This document shows positions 12,361 to 25,857 of a stretch of 64,000 nucleotides of DNA, piece by piece. The DNA comes from Hofstenia miamia (lineage: Eukaryota > Xenacoelomorpha > Acoela). A program made the position numbers and the translations under genes. The notes beneath the pieces are model-generated. The model did no database searches, was not told the origin of the DNA, and worked only from the letters and a program-made list of their open reading frames with translations. The DNA lies in contig SCFE01000071.1 of the NCBI GenBank assembly GCA_004352715.1, forward strand, positions 1,460,780-1,524,779, read 5' to 3'. The first letter of the stretch is position 1, and every line of letters starts with the position of its first letter.

Positions 12361-12379
<19 letters not shown>
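12342..12379. repeat. (TA)n microsatellite
   Basis: Uninterrupted TA dinucleotide run. Similar runs are at 502-523, 1673-1688, 2330-2357, 25827-25853, 28916-28945, 29031-29058, 29478-29497, 36956-36997, 40361-40391, 57071-57090, 57361-57380 and 59570-59591. Several touch assembly gaps or transposon ends. Confidence 0.95.
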
Positions 12380-12382
<3 letters not shown>

Positions 12383-12813
12383 TTAGCCTAGACGCGAATT
12401 GGATAGACAGAAAACTAGATGCTGCCTTTTTATTACCTGAAGACCACATATGAAAAGAATTTGAAGGTTTCTGAAAAAATGGATTCTCATTCATGTACTT
12501 CAAACAGAGGAATACTTTTTCATCACAAATTCCCAAAATAACACCGAAGTACAATTACCAATAGACTGATCGAAGTTCCAGGTTTGATACTAAAGCAGAT
12601 CAAGCCTGAAGCTCATTAGTACTTGCCACTAAACGCAGAAATGAATGCAAGTAATCAAACACGGCAATCAAATGTACGAAATTAAGAGTGAAAAATTTAG
12701 GAATCTCCAAATTAATAGGGTTTACAATAATTGTGCTCTTTAGAAATTTAAGCAGTGAAAAATACGATACTGTATTAAAAAATTTACTTAGCAAAACAAC
12801 ATGTGACTAAAGA

Positions 12814-13769
12814 TTAACACTAGAAGCGCAGAAAAATTGATATTCTTCAAACACCAAAAGTGAGATTTTGACGGTGTATTGAATCATATCATTTCTGCTC
12901 ATAATTTCCAAAAATAAAAAATTAAAACATATGTACCTGTACTTTATATAATTTTTTAATTATTTCAAATAAGTTTCAACCAAAATATAAAAAGCAATTG
13001 AAAATCTCAAAATCTAAAATCTTGTACGCAGTCCCTGCAAAGAAATGTAACGAGTTCTACGGCTGTACATGCACCACAAGATCATAGAAGTGTTCCGCGG
13101 AATCAGAATTTCATTGGACCTATTGGATTTGTCTCTTTTGAGTCCCACGAAATATTCTGATCCCACAGTTCCATAACGTAAAAATTATTTTAACTTAACT
13201 TTGCAAAAATGATTTATATTAATAATATTCTGAAATACGTGATCCCAGTTTCTTAATTATGGTTCCAGTCCTTATGGGACTGGGTTCAGCAATTTCCATG
13301 AAGCTAGATGGTCACGCATAGTTGAAATTGCCGACAGAATTCATAAAAATGCATTTGCTTAATGATAAAGAACTTATATTTGACATTCCAAACAAATTTA
13401 TGCTAGTGATTTTCCAAAAAAAAGCTATCAGGCCATTTTGAACTTGGGTAAAAAAATATGCTTATTTCTCTAATTTGAGAAACTAAATTTCTTTAGGATC
13501 TCTTTATACATTCATAGGACTATTTAATCTTCATCAGAATTATTAATCCTAATCTAAAATATGAATTTTTGAAAAACATTGCATCCTTTCTTGTGCGGAT
13601 AATGCATGCATTAGCGTTAGTGGGTATTATTGGAAAAATATATGCAATTTAAGTGTTGGAGGCTGCATATTTAAACAATCCAATAAGTAGACAATAGTTG
13701 TAAATATCACAAATCACAGAGTTCTAGGAATACTCGTTTGAATCAAAGCAGCGGCGCTTCTAGTGTTAC
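12814..13769. mobile_element. TTAA-flanked MITE with 12-bp TIRs (piggyBac-type)
   Basis: The left end reads TTAA then CACTAGAAGCGC (12818-12829). The right end is the exact reverse complement GCGCTTCTAGTG (13754-13765), followed by TTAC, one base from TTAA. A TTAA target and TIRs beginning CACTAG or CCCTAG are typical of piggyBac-like elements. The 948-bp body has no transposase frame, so it is non-autonomous. It lies downstream of the last PLEKHM1-like exon found. Confidence 0.7.
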
Positions 13770-14900
13770 ATGGGAAAATTCGTCATAAAAAGCTGGATAA
13801 GAAATGATAAATGATAAGTTTTACAACCTGTAAATAAAATGCACAGAGTATACATACTGTGAAATGTTTAACAGGGTATCGGCGAGTCTTCAAGTAGCAA
13901 TTTCCAGGAAGTTCAAGGCCGAATTTACAGCAATTTGCAGACAGTAATAAAGTGATAAATAGTTTTATAGGTCAATTTTCTAATTAGAAGTCAAATACGG
14001 TTTGATACGGAAAACTTTTTACCCAGAAATGAAACATGTTATTTGTTTTGCATATCTTACGCACAATTGCACGACCATCACTCAGGTATCCGTTTGAGAA
14101 ATGAATCAAATATATCTGTGATCAAAAGAGAAACAGTAAGAAATATGTTGCGTTATGAAATGAAAGAAAAGACTATCACACTGCTACTTGAACCTCTCGC
14201 CCAACTATGAAAATGTTGGTTTGAAATGCCCATATATTGTGAATAACTTTGACGATAATGGATTAATGGTAGAAAAATCTAGAGCTGGTCAAACATGAAG
14301 TTTTTCGAAACAACTGTGTTGGTGTGCAAAAAGCGGAGGGAGATTTGAAATGAAAACAGAAATGTCAGTCAACAATGAATGGACTCTTGCAAAGAGCCTA
14401 GCCATCGAATACTGATCAATTGCACAACTCTCCTGAATTCAAACCGCTTGCAGATGATCGAAATTGCTAACGTTGAAAAGTACTTCATCTCATAAAACAA
14501 TTTGTCCATTAAGTTGAACATTTGTTGATTATTCTTATCTGTGTATTATAAAATTTTTTGGTTCTCATAGCGATTGAAACAATTGTGCCATAGAATTATG
14601 TCATTGTTCTGCGAAGCTTCACTCGTTCATTCGAATCGACAGCCTGTTGGTCCAAAGACCCTGCTTACATCTTAATCAATCTAGCAATGACGTGTGTATA
14701 TAAAAAAGACAAGTGACTTCAAGCACGAGAAGATAAGGCAATACACTAAACGAAATGAAGACAGATATTGCAAGCAGCGCGGCAACCACGTTGTCTTCCG
14801 CCAAATTAACGATGTTGATTTGAAAAAAAATGGATAATAAGAAACCTTATTCCTATGAGAATGTGGATTTTACAACTACTAGTGAATTAATTTTTTTCAC
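13770..14900. other. No gene recognised
   Basis: AT-rich DNA with many stops on both strands. If the PLEKHM1-like gene continues beyond 14901, its next exon should lie here or further left, but I found no PH-domain or zinc-binding exon. Confidence 0.4.
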
Positions 14901-17900
14901 CTTATTGGAAGGTTTTTGATGTTCTTCGTTTGATGAATCAACAGCCTCTTTATCAAGATCCTAAAAGATTAGAAATCATTAAATGATTTGAAACAATAAA
15001 ACACAATAACGAGAAATAACGGCATAAAACTATAAAAACCAGCTGGAAACGAATTCCTTATGAAAAATCAAAAGAAACTAATAAATTAATTGAAATTACC
15101 AAGTACTTGCACTGTAACAAAATCAGTTTAAAAAACAAATTCTGAGTAACAAATCAACTTACATCAATATCCTCAGCGCTGCTGGAACTGCTGCGGGCAC
15201 GTTTAGGTGAATTTGGAGCGATGTGATATGCGTCAACCCACGATGGCATCACGTCGGTGGGAGGCGTTGCTAAAAAATTATCATTTAAAATGTGTGATAA
15301 CTACGAAATAAAAAAAATAATTTTCTATCAGATTTGACTACGTTTGCTGACATTTCCAACGATCATTGAGCTGATATTATCCATCTAGCAGACAAATTCG
15401 TTATTTACACAACTATTCCAACCACCATGAACAAATTAGTTTCACAGAAATATTTATTACATTTATAGATTTGATGTAGTGACGACATTCAAACCATTGC
15501 CAACGTACTCGTAAATTTACTCAATTGCTTTTAATAAATCGGCACTTTAAGAGCAATGATCCTCGGTTAAGTTCACGTAAACAGCTAAGTGAAACGTGAA
15601 ATAAAATATGTAAAATATTGAAAGTATTGAATAAATTTATATATATGATAACTCGAAACAATTTTAACATTTATACACATCTTCGACCTAAATGCCATGC
15701 GATCTTATGCTCAGTAAAAAAATTTACTAGCCATTAGATTATCATCTTTATACAGAAACATATTGAAAATCATCTAAATCTTAGTTACAATAAAAATTAA
15801 ACAACTCCGCAAACGTAACTGTTACTAAGCGTGATCTAATTAACCCATTAAGCACCACTTGAATTTCTAGAAAGCATTATTTATTATATTTATTTTTTGG
15901 TTATTTACATTACAAATAACAATATATTTTGATCATAGGGTGTTTAAATTAAATTTTTTAAGAAATCTATGCACACAAAAATCCATGCGAATTTTCTTTA
16001 TGATAGATAGAAAAATTTTTTTATGCAAGTTTCATCACAATAAGGACAGTAATAAAATTGTGTTGTTTGCATTTTTGCATCTTATTTCAAAAATTCCCTT
16101 GGAGCAGTACTGATTAATGCCATCACAACAAACATAGGGAATGCTATCATCTTTTGGTACAGATTTTATGCATAGGATTTAAAATTGTAGCAAAACACGA
16201 CCATATGGTTCAAGAATCCTAGCACTCACAGTTTTTTTAATAGTACTCGAAGAATAAGTATGCTAACAACACTAAATGGATTCAAATTTGGCATAAATGA
16301 GAATACCACTTCTTCCCACGAATCATAGGATGATTGTAGTTGAAGAGTTTTCTATATCTATGTCTACCCTCCTATAAAGTTGTTGCAATGTCGCTGATTA
16401 ATTGTCAAACGCTTTTTCTGTTCTTGTGAATATTATTTAGAATTGTGAATTTCTCCAAAAAACCTCCATAGTTTATTAAATTTCTTAAATTTATGTCTAA
16501 TTAGTAAAAATCTATTGCATACTGGTCGGATTTTAAAATTAGAGTCAAACGAGACGGAGACATCAGCTGTAAAACCATTCCACCACTACTTTTAAAAACG
16601 GCTCTCATGTCTGAATAATTATATTTTGCCTTTGTTCGAAAATTGTATTTGTAGAATATATTAGTAATAAAATATGTTGTAGTTGAAATACTTACACGGA
16701 ATGAAAAGACATTTTATAATAACGCTTCCTAAGCAATGAAAACGAATATATGTAAGCTTACTTCTAAAAAATGTTAACTATGAAAAAAGAGGAACAAATG
16801 TATCTAAAAGTCGTTTTCCACTCCAAAACAAAGTGCTAAGCTTTTAAAACAAACATTTAAACGGCAATAAATAGCAATTATAATTTAATTGCAGCATGCA
16901 ATATCATTCATTTAAGTTTGAGTTTCATAGACAATTCAATTGAATAAACACGGTGCAACTTTGAATGATTAGCAGACCCATGAGAATTAGAAAAAATGTG
17001 TATTAAATCAAACGACAACAATAGTGTTTGTCTCTTTATAATGAATTGTAAGTGTACAAAGTACTGTTCAAATAAAAAGCTGATACCTTTGTAATCTTGA
17101 AAATCGGTATCTGAGCTCGGACGATTTGTTCCTAAACAATAGAAATAATTGAATTGTCAACGGAAATTTTAAGCAACTTTTACCAAGCGGATTGGTGCAA
17201 TAAGCCTAGAAATACATCAGAACTCTTAAATAATGTATGCAAAGAATGAGAAAAATATTTGGGTTATCGCATTACAAAAAACAATATTGTGAATAAATAA
17301 AATTGGGCTAAAAAATAAGTACCGTCAAGAATAAGCTGACATAAAGATGGGTCGGCATCTGAATGAGTATCCAAATGTTCAGTTTTGGCTAATTCATCGG
17401 ACAAAACATTAAGCAATTCTTCTTCCACTTCTTCGGAGAACGTATGCGTAATTGGAAATGTTTCACTTATACTTAGTGACGATGTAGCCCCATTTTCATG
17501 AGGTTCAGACTTTGAAGGCATAGAAACTTCGGATGACAACAATGGACTATCTAAATAACATGATTAACATTCGCTCACGGGATGTAACCCGATCACAGTA
17601 CTGCTAAGTCGTGAGCCTAAGATATAAATCTGGCGATATCTAAAGCTTTCGTGCATACATTATATGTATAAGAAAAATTTTCTTGATGCAAAATGATGTC
17701 TGGCCGCTAAAGAGTTCAACTTTATTATCAATAATATTTAAGCATTATAAAAATCAATGAAAACCAGTAAAAATTTAGATAATAATAAGGGTGTTTTTAA
17801 GAAGACAATGGAGTTTTTTTAATTTATATACTCATGATGACCGCCATCAGTATTACAATTGATCTTTGCTGCGCAAGGATGAAAAAAGGTATCGACACAT

Positions 17901-20900
17901 CATTCAAATACATGCATTGACTAACCTGCATTAAAGGGACTAGTATCATTGATACCATTGTGCTCAAGCGCAACCTGATTATTGAGTGGATTTGAGCATC
18001 CTTCACTGATATCCTTACTGCAGTTTGGAGTAGAAGCCAAGTTATCTGAAAACATGAGACTGCCGACTGACAAAGAGTCATCACTGAGCATGGTCAATGA
18101 AGAGTGTCCATTACTGCGTGGGCGCCGTTTACGCCTATTGGTCGCGATACACTCGTTATCACTGTTTTTACTTGGTGACTGCGAGGGTAAACTAGTGCTT
18201 TCTGGCGTAATAAAGCTCACCGATGGTGTTGGCGAAACTAAATATTAGAATTTCTTTGAAAATGATTACACTTCATTGGTGAACGTCATCCACGGCAAAA
18301 TTTGCTTTGTATTTTAAAAAGTCGACATTTATCGGACTAGCATGCATTTCAGTATTTATTCACACGCCAAAAATTCTATCATCTAAATTAAAAGACATGT
18401 ATACTTTGCAGTTTCATATTCAATCGATAATTATTATATTTACTTACTAGCATATACGTAAAACAAGATTTGTATTAAGCAAAAATATATTAATTTTCAC
18501 TTGATTATGAAACCTACGAATTACTAATATCCAGTACAAATTATGCAAACAACAGAAAAAAAGAATTTTCAGAAGTAGCTATAGAAATTCAACTGAGTAC
18601 AATCACACATTCAATGGATTTTTAAAATATTTGGCAATGTTAGCTGAGATCACAACGTATTAACCACTGACACGTAGTAGGTTATCTGGTATAGTTAGAG
18701 ATGCCTGATTTCTTCCAATAAGAGCAATTTTATGATGATCACTATGTGATTAGAAATAATCGAATGGGTCCAAACGGAACAGTTCCTTGTCAACTATCGA
18801 TCAACGGCTCGTTTTGCTAGCGCATAGTCTCTGTAGATTATTTCGAACCTTTCAAGATCAATGTCCATCAAATCTGCAATGCTGTACTAATCTTCATTCG
18901 TTACAATAGTGAAATTAAAAAATGTAACTGTTTTGGAAAAAATATTTGATTTAGCCAATGCCATTAAAAAAGCAATAATAAAATTCATAGTCAGTGAACA
19001 CCTCTGCAGGGGTGGTTTGCAACCTGATCACATTCAGGATGAAAAACATTAACACTTAGCAAATTAGGTTATTTTGCAATGGGAGACTTAAAAATAATAT
19101 AATAGTAGAAATTCCTCATAACAACCAAGATTTGAAATTCATTAACCTAAATACTGAACTTGCTTGTAGATTTAAACAACCTATAGGTTCATATTTTATA
19201 AAATATACTATATTGCTATCACTAAATTACAGCACTCAATATTAATTCAATACGAACTTTAATGTTTTCAAATTCTGTAGTTATTATAGCTGCCGATGAA
19301 CTTGCAACAGCTAAATAGTAAAGTAGAAAATAAACATTACTGGAGACAGTTGTGGGTAGCTTTCCATCTGTTAGCTTAATGTAACCCGCAAGCTCAAGCG
19401 TCATTCTCGACCACATGTTAAGAACTGATGAGTTATTTGGAAGGTTGAAGGTAAAACCACCGAGACCCTGAACTAAACTACTGAGAACATCCAATTGCAA
19501 ACTGTCCAAAAGGTAGGCTTCGCGCAAATAGCATTTTCTAAATATTTAGTTTTAACACAAACCTCATGGAGGTGCAACTATCCCCAGACAAAACATTTAT
19601 TATTCATTTATGAAATATGCATTGAATAAATTATAATGCAAAACCTAGTGTTAAAAACAATATAAACATGATAATATCTAAAACTCACCTAACATGCCTA
19701 AAATAAGCGAAATTATAACCCAAACCACTAAGAATACAATAGGATAAAAGCAATGTGATATTTAGAAGAAATAAAAGTACCCACTTTGCAAGCAATTTCT
19801 TCTTTGCTTTGTGGACGAAACTTTCAAGAAACAAGAAATGATTACAAATGGAAATTGAAAAATGTGAAGAAACACAATACCCGGAGCTGAATACTCGAAC
19901 AATATAAACAACGAAGTGGTTACTTTTCAAATACAACTAATCAACTAACTTGATCTGGTCATTTAATCAATAGTGGTTTAATGACACCCAAGCATAACTA
20001 CTTATGGGATTGACAATTGCTTACCAATACTTACAGAATCAATATGTACATTTGATTTGAACTAAATTATATAGGAAATTTCTTTACCGAATATATGGCT
20101 CTTCAGTTAAAATTGAATCCAAATATGACGTCATCAGTGAATCATTGAGTGCCATCCTAATCCAAGCACGACAGAGCCCGATTTCATTGCGGATGCAGCT
20201 GAGTTTTTTTAGCTGTGAAGTGACTGATTTATGTGTTATCCCTTTGATGAAAGGCCAAAAACTCTATAAAAAACTTCAATAAAAAATTTCAAAAAAACCA
20301 CTTCTAAAGTTAGCCTACAAATTACATGAATGAAAAATAAAATTTACACAAAAGTAATATTGGAAATTAGATCATTAATACATTGATGAATATGTTTACA
20401 ATCTCCACTTTTAAATTTGCCATGAAACCCAAGTTTTCTAGGTAATAATGGCTAATCAGAAATAAACCAAGAACGCCTAGTAATATTTTTAATTTGCTCA
20501 TTTTTCCAATATCAATTGAACAAAATTTTGCTTTGTTTAAATCTACTGATGGCGTTTTAACAATTCGCAGTTAAAATAGACTTCCAATAACAAAATCCAG
20601 GGGTTCAAGTATTAATTAAAATAAATACTAACCACATTATACTTCCCCGTTTCACGATTAGTCAAGGCAATTGTGGTTGAAGAAAATCGAGCATACTTGA
20701 TAATTATATTTATTTTCGGACGAAGAAATAGTTCCATGTTATATCTAACCGCAATTACCGTTTATTAAAACAGAAGGGAATTACATTTCATAAAAAATGG
20801 GTGGGTGACGCAAAAATATATTGTACATGGGAAAATAAACACCGCTAATTTAATTTCTGTTGTGCTATTAATTTGTTCAAACATTATTTTGAATTTTGGT

Positions 20901-23900
20901 GACTCTTAACACTAGGTTTTCAAAAGATAATAAATAGTTGAAATTTTAGAGAATAGTATAATTAAAATTATCATTTATATACTTTACTGTTACAATTTAA
21001 TCTTTACATTTACTGTGTAATACGTGCTCCTCGTTTTCGCATATCAAGCGGATGTTACACGATGGACTTTTTCCCTATAGCAAAACACTTAAGTTAAATG
21101 TCCTTATTGTTCATCTGTCCCGAACAAGATAATTGTGTGCTCCTGTACAAATCATTAAATAAAACAATGTTCTATGTTAAAGGAACAAATAGCGCAAACC
21201 GCTTGCACCGATCATTTGAATTCATTCCTAATTGCTTAGTTAGAGAAATAAGTTGGTTCCACAATCAATTTAACGTATTAATTAGTCACGTTGAAATGCA
21301 TTCCACACTATCAGATGTTTAGAAATAGTTTATTTCACAAAATATGTATATTCAACAACTTTCGAAAGGGATGTAATACCAAATTGATATAAACTAGACA
21401 CTATTTTGGCATAGACCTTTAATAATTCTTCGACATATCACCCGTTTTTATAATTTTATAGTAAAATATTTGTTATTTTGCTAAAGCAAATCCTTAGAAA
21501 TTGCTGTTTTAAAAATGCCGAAAAATATGTGCACTAAAAAACTGCAATATGGGTGTTTTCAAAAGTCCGAGTTTTCAAACTATGAAAAAAACTAATTCAT
21601 ATTTATCACAAAAATCATTACTGTATTTAGAATGGTTGATATTATATCTCCAAAACTGAGCAGAAAAAATAAAGTAAATAATTCGATCATATTAATACAT
21701 ACGTAAAAATCGTCATCTCTAAATTATAAATGCATTTTTCTCTGTTTGAAAAAACTTATTCTTATATTTATTTTTCACAGCAACTCTAAATTACTATTTT
21801 GATGTTGGTCTCCTTGATTGCATATTATTTTAACACTTTGGCAGCCATATTGGACAAGTCGAACACAAATGTTTAGGTCCTGTCTGCTAAATTCGACTAG
21901 TTCAAATGATATAAAAACACATCATGCGACAAAAGTTCTTAACTGGTACACCACGGCCACGGTGGTTTCAATTAGCCATTTTGTTACAAATTGCCACTAA
22001 AGCGAGTTGGATGTCATTATCAGTCTGCACACTCTGCTAGCATAGACAGGCGCTGGCAGCCAAAGAGTTAAAGTGAAATTTGGGAACTGGGTTATTTCAC
22101 TATTTCAAAATATTTATTTACATCTTGAATATCCGATATAAAACAAAATGAAGCCAACTATCTACGCACAACGGTTACAATTTTGGAATAATATTGAAAA
22201 ATAAGTTCAACTATTGGAGAAATTTCTCACTTTTGGAATTTCGAAAGATTACTTATTTTTCTAATGTTACCCAAAAATAATAGTGCATTCAATTGTAGTC
22301 CCCACTGGAAATGTGAACTCATATACTGTTTTCATTGTACAAGTTTAAATATTTTTAAAAACTTGAAAACGATATGTTTAGGTTAAAAGTATGCTCAGCT
22401 TAAACATAGTAAAGAAGTAAAAGACGTTTTACCTCATCCAAGATCTAAAAGAGTCAGTTGATGACACTCGCGAAAAATTAAAGAAAAATTATACTGAAAT
22501 ATTAACTTTGATTTTTGTACAAATGAATTCTTAGAGATTTCAAATTTCGATTTCTGTCGCTGTGTACAAGGAAAGTTGAAAAAAATAGACAGGAGAAAAT
22601 ATAAAGCACTTTATGCTACAAATTTTAGAGGAATTTAATATCGATGCCAAGGAAACTACGTATGTTTATGTAATAGACAAAGCAGCAATTAATATGGCAG
22701 AAGCACTTGAGAATAATCTCTATCACTGATGTATTTGTCACAGTAATAATTTAGTAGTTCAGGCACTTAAAGCAATGAAGTCAATGAAATTATAGTAGAT
22801 GATTGATCATTGGTGGTGACTCATTTTCAAGGAACTGGAATACAATACCTTCTGCCTAAAACATTGAAGAAAGATGTTTCGACTAGATACAATATTGTAT
22901 TTTATGTAATTAAATCGTTTGTTGAAGAATATGACGCAATTGCAGAAATTCTAATCAACTGCAATGAATTAGAACATTTGTTCCTTACAACGCTATCAAC
23001 TGGATTACTGGAGCTGGTTGCAACATGGAGTCAAGGAATTGTCACCTGATTCTTGTCCCGTGATATTTCAAGCTAAAAAACACTTGTAAAACTCGCAAAG
23101 AATTTGATTAAAAAATTTAAAGACTCATTTAAAACGTCTTTGCCTGAAAATTATTGAATGTCAAGAATACACTATGTTGTTACATTTTTTGTACCTCGAA
23201 TCGAATCTTTTATCTTTTTTGAACGCCAATGATAGAAGTTTGGTGGAGAAAAACGTTGTTGTTATGGCTAAGACTACGCACGCACTGCTGATTTTTCAAT
23301 TTAACCCTTTCAACCCGGATGGTACATATATGTACCATTTAACTTTTCTAACAGCATAACGGTAACAATATACTAGTATACAGAACCCAATAGTACAATA
23401 ATATAAGTTAAAAAAATACAATGGTAAATATATGTACCACATTAAAATTTTGTCCCATATAATAGTAATCATCATAAACTTTATAAAACAACTTTTCATT
23501 ATATGTTTTAGCCATCTAGAATCTAAAAATAATAATAATTACAGAAAAAAATTTCAGGTTGAAAGGTTTAAAAACTAAATAATTTACAAATTAAATAGTT
23601 TATCAAAATTCTCCAAATATAAATATAAAATTTATTATAAGTAATTTTAAACAAGTTTCGGACCCCAAGTTTGGAATTTGGAGCCTTTTGGGGCCCAACT
23701 TAGCAAAATAACAAAGTAATTATCTAAATATAGTAAAAAATTGAGATCTAACATTAGAAAAAAATCTTTAATCATCAATTTTAGACTATTTTAGAGCTAT
23801 AATAGTTATGCAGGTACAAAATATTTAGTAAGAAGTATGTAGTATAGATCACAACGGTTACTGCAAATTTAATGCATAAATTTGGTAGTTGTGGGATGGG

Positions 23901-25820
23901 GGCCCCGAATTTGCATCTCGCATTAGGCCGCCAAATTTACCGTGACGCCACTGATAGTAATAAGAAAAAAGTGTTCTTCAAAATTTAGATTATAAAAAAA
24001 TTAGATTATACACGTATATTTAGGCTAAACAATGTCAAATGTTGCATATACTTACATAAATTATGTTCAAATATGAACAATTTAGTTATTAACTAAAGTA
24101 GTTGAATTCTTAAAAAAATTATCTTCATAAAGCGATTGTCATATTTTTCTTTAAGCAGCTTGTACGAATAATGTTTTAACTATAAATTTTATAGTGTGCT
24201 GTTCGTTTCTGAATGAATGAAAGGCTCGTCATTACAAATTGATCAATTCATTAATTGCAGTGCGCGCACGTCCAATGAAAACTCAATGTTCTATTTTATG
24301 TATCAACAGTTTAATCAACGAGAAAATAGATCACGCAGGAATTTGTCAATTTCTGTGATTATTAAATTGCTGTGTTGTATTTTTTAAACTAAATAGTTTC
24401 GTATTTATGTTAAATGTCAACTTAAAACGGAAATGAAGTAAGTTCGCATCAGCCTGTTAAGCGTCCTAAAACAGGAATGTATGAATTGTTTAATCAAAGC
24501 AGTAGTGGTGATAATGAGGAGATTTTATTCTATAGACACCTTTGTTTAATCGTGATCAATGATTTGGTGCAGTTGTAGAAAAACCATGCTCCTGATTTGC
24601 CCAAATTAAATAAGTTGCATTTGTTTTGGCTCGTAGAAAATCATTTTGTTTCATTTTCAATAATAAATTTATATGCTGTTTCTTAAAACGAATAATCCTT
24701 GAAATAATGAAATCATATTGTGAGCAAAACAATAAAAGTTAAACTAAGCGAACTATATCTATTATCTAGTGACAACTTGCTTCAGGGCACATAACTTTTA
24801 ACTTTTATGTAGGCTCTACTGATTGAAAAAATAATATTGTACGACAGAGTAGAGATTAAAATCTGAGGTGCATTGATAAAATTGAAATTTGAGAAAAGCT
24901 AAAATCAGCCCTTTTGAAATTTTAAAGAAGTAAATATTGCAGACAAACAGGATTCGACGTTTTACATGCATGTTCACAATTTCAGATGCATAGCGTAAAC
25001 TCCGTATTTAATTTTGAATTTCAATGTTAGGGTATTTACCACTAGGGAGGTTTCTTTCAAGATTGACTAAAACAGGCAAGTGATTAGATTGATCAAAACC
25101 TATAATCTGGTGTACAGGAGTCAAAATTAGCTGAATACTATAGGAAAAATGCGATGCATACTCCATAGTATCAAGCGTGACTATCTATATCTAGACACGA
25201 TGGTAAAAAATAGGAGCGTTAAAATTGGGATTTTTAAAGATAGTTCGAATCTTTTGAGGATATTTCAATTGGTCTATAAAACATTCCTATTCATTCCACT
25301 AAATTTCGAAGTGGTCTATAAAATATTCCTATTCATTCCACTAAATTTCGAAGCATTATAATTTCCCCATTTCTCTATATTTTTTTGATTGTTTAGAAAT
25401 ACAAAATAAATGTAATGAAGGATATGCTTTGTATTTTTGGTTTTGAGCCCCCAGATACGATATGTAAAACAAAAACCATAATGCCAATAATACATAGGGT
25501 ACCTATTAAGTCCTAAAATCAATAACACAATGCACATTTTTCTTAAAAAAGTATAGAATACTTTTGTGTCATTACTGCATATTATTCATAAATGTTTGGG
25601 AAAATTCCATGTACCTTCTGAGTGGGAAAATTACATTCCTTTTTAAACAATACAAAAAATTGTAACAATATTTTGGGTTTTATAGTAAATTATTATTATG
25701 TTTGTTAGGTTCAGAACTTTTCAATGGACTAATAAATTCTTTATTATTTACGCATTTATATTAGAAAAAATATAAATGCTGATTTAGTCAGTTAATTACG
25801 CGTAACTATGATGCATTTAA

Positions 25821-25857
<37 letters not shown>

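Noticed and set aside
20640-20740. Minus-strand ATG exon candidate (MELFLRPKIN...)
   Set aside because: It has a plausible donor but lies inside the PLEKHM1-like intron with no partner exon; too short to support.
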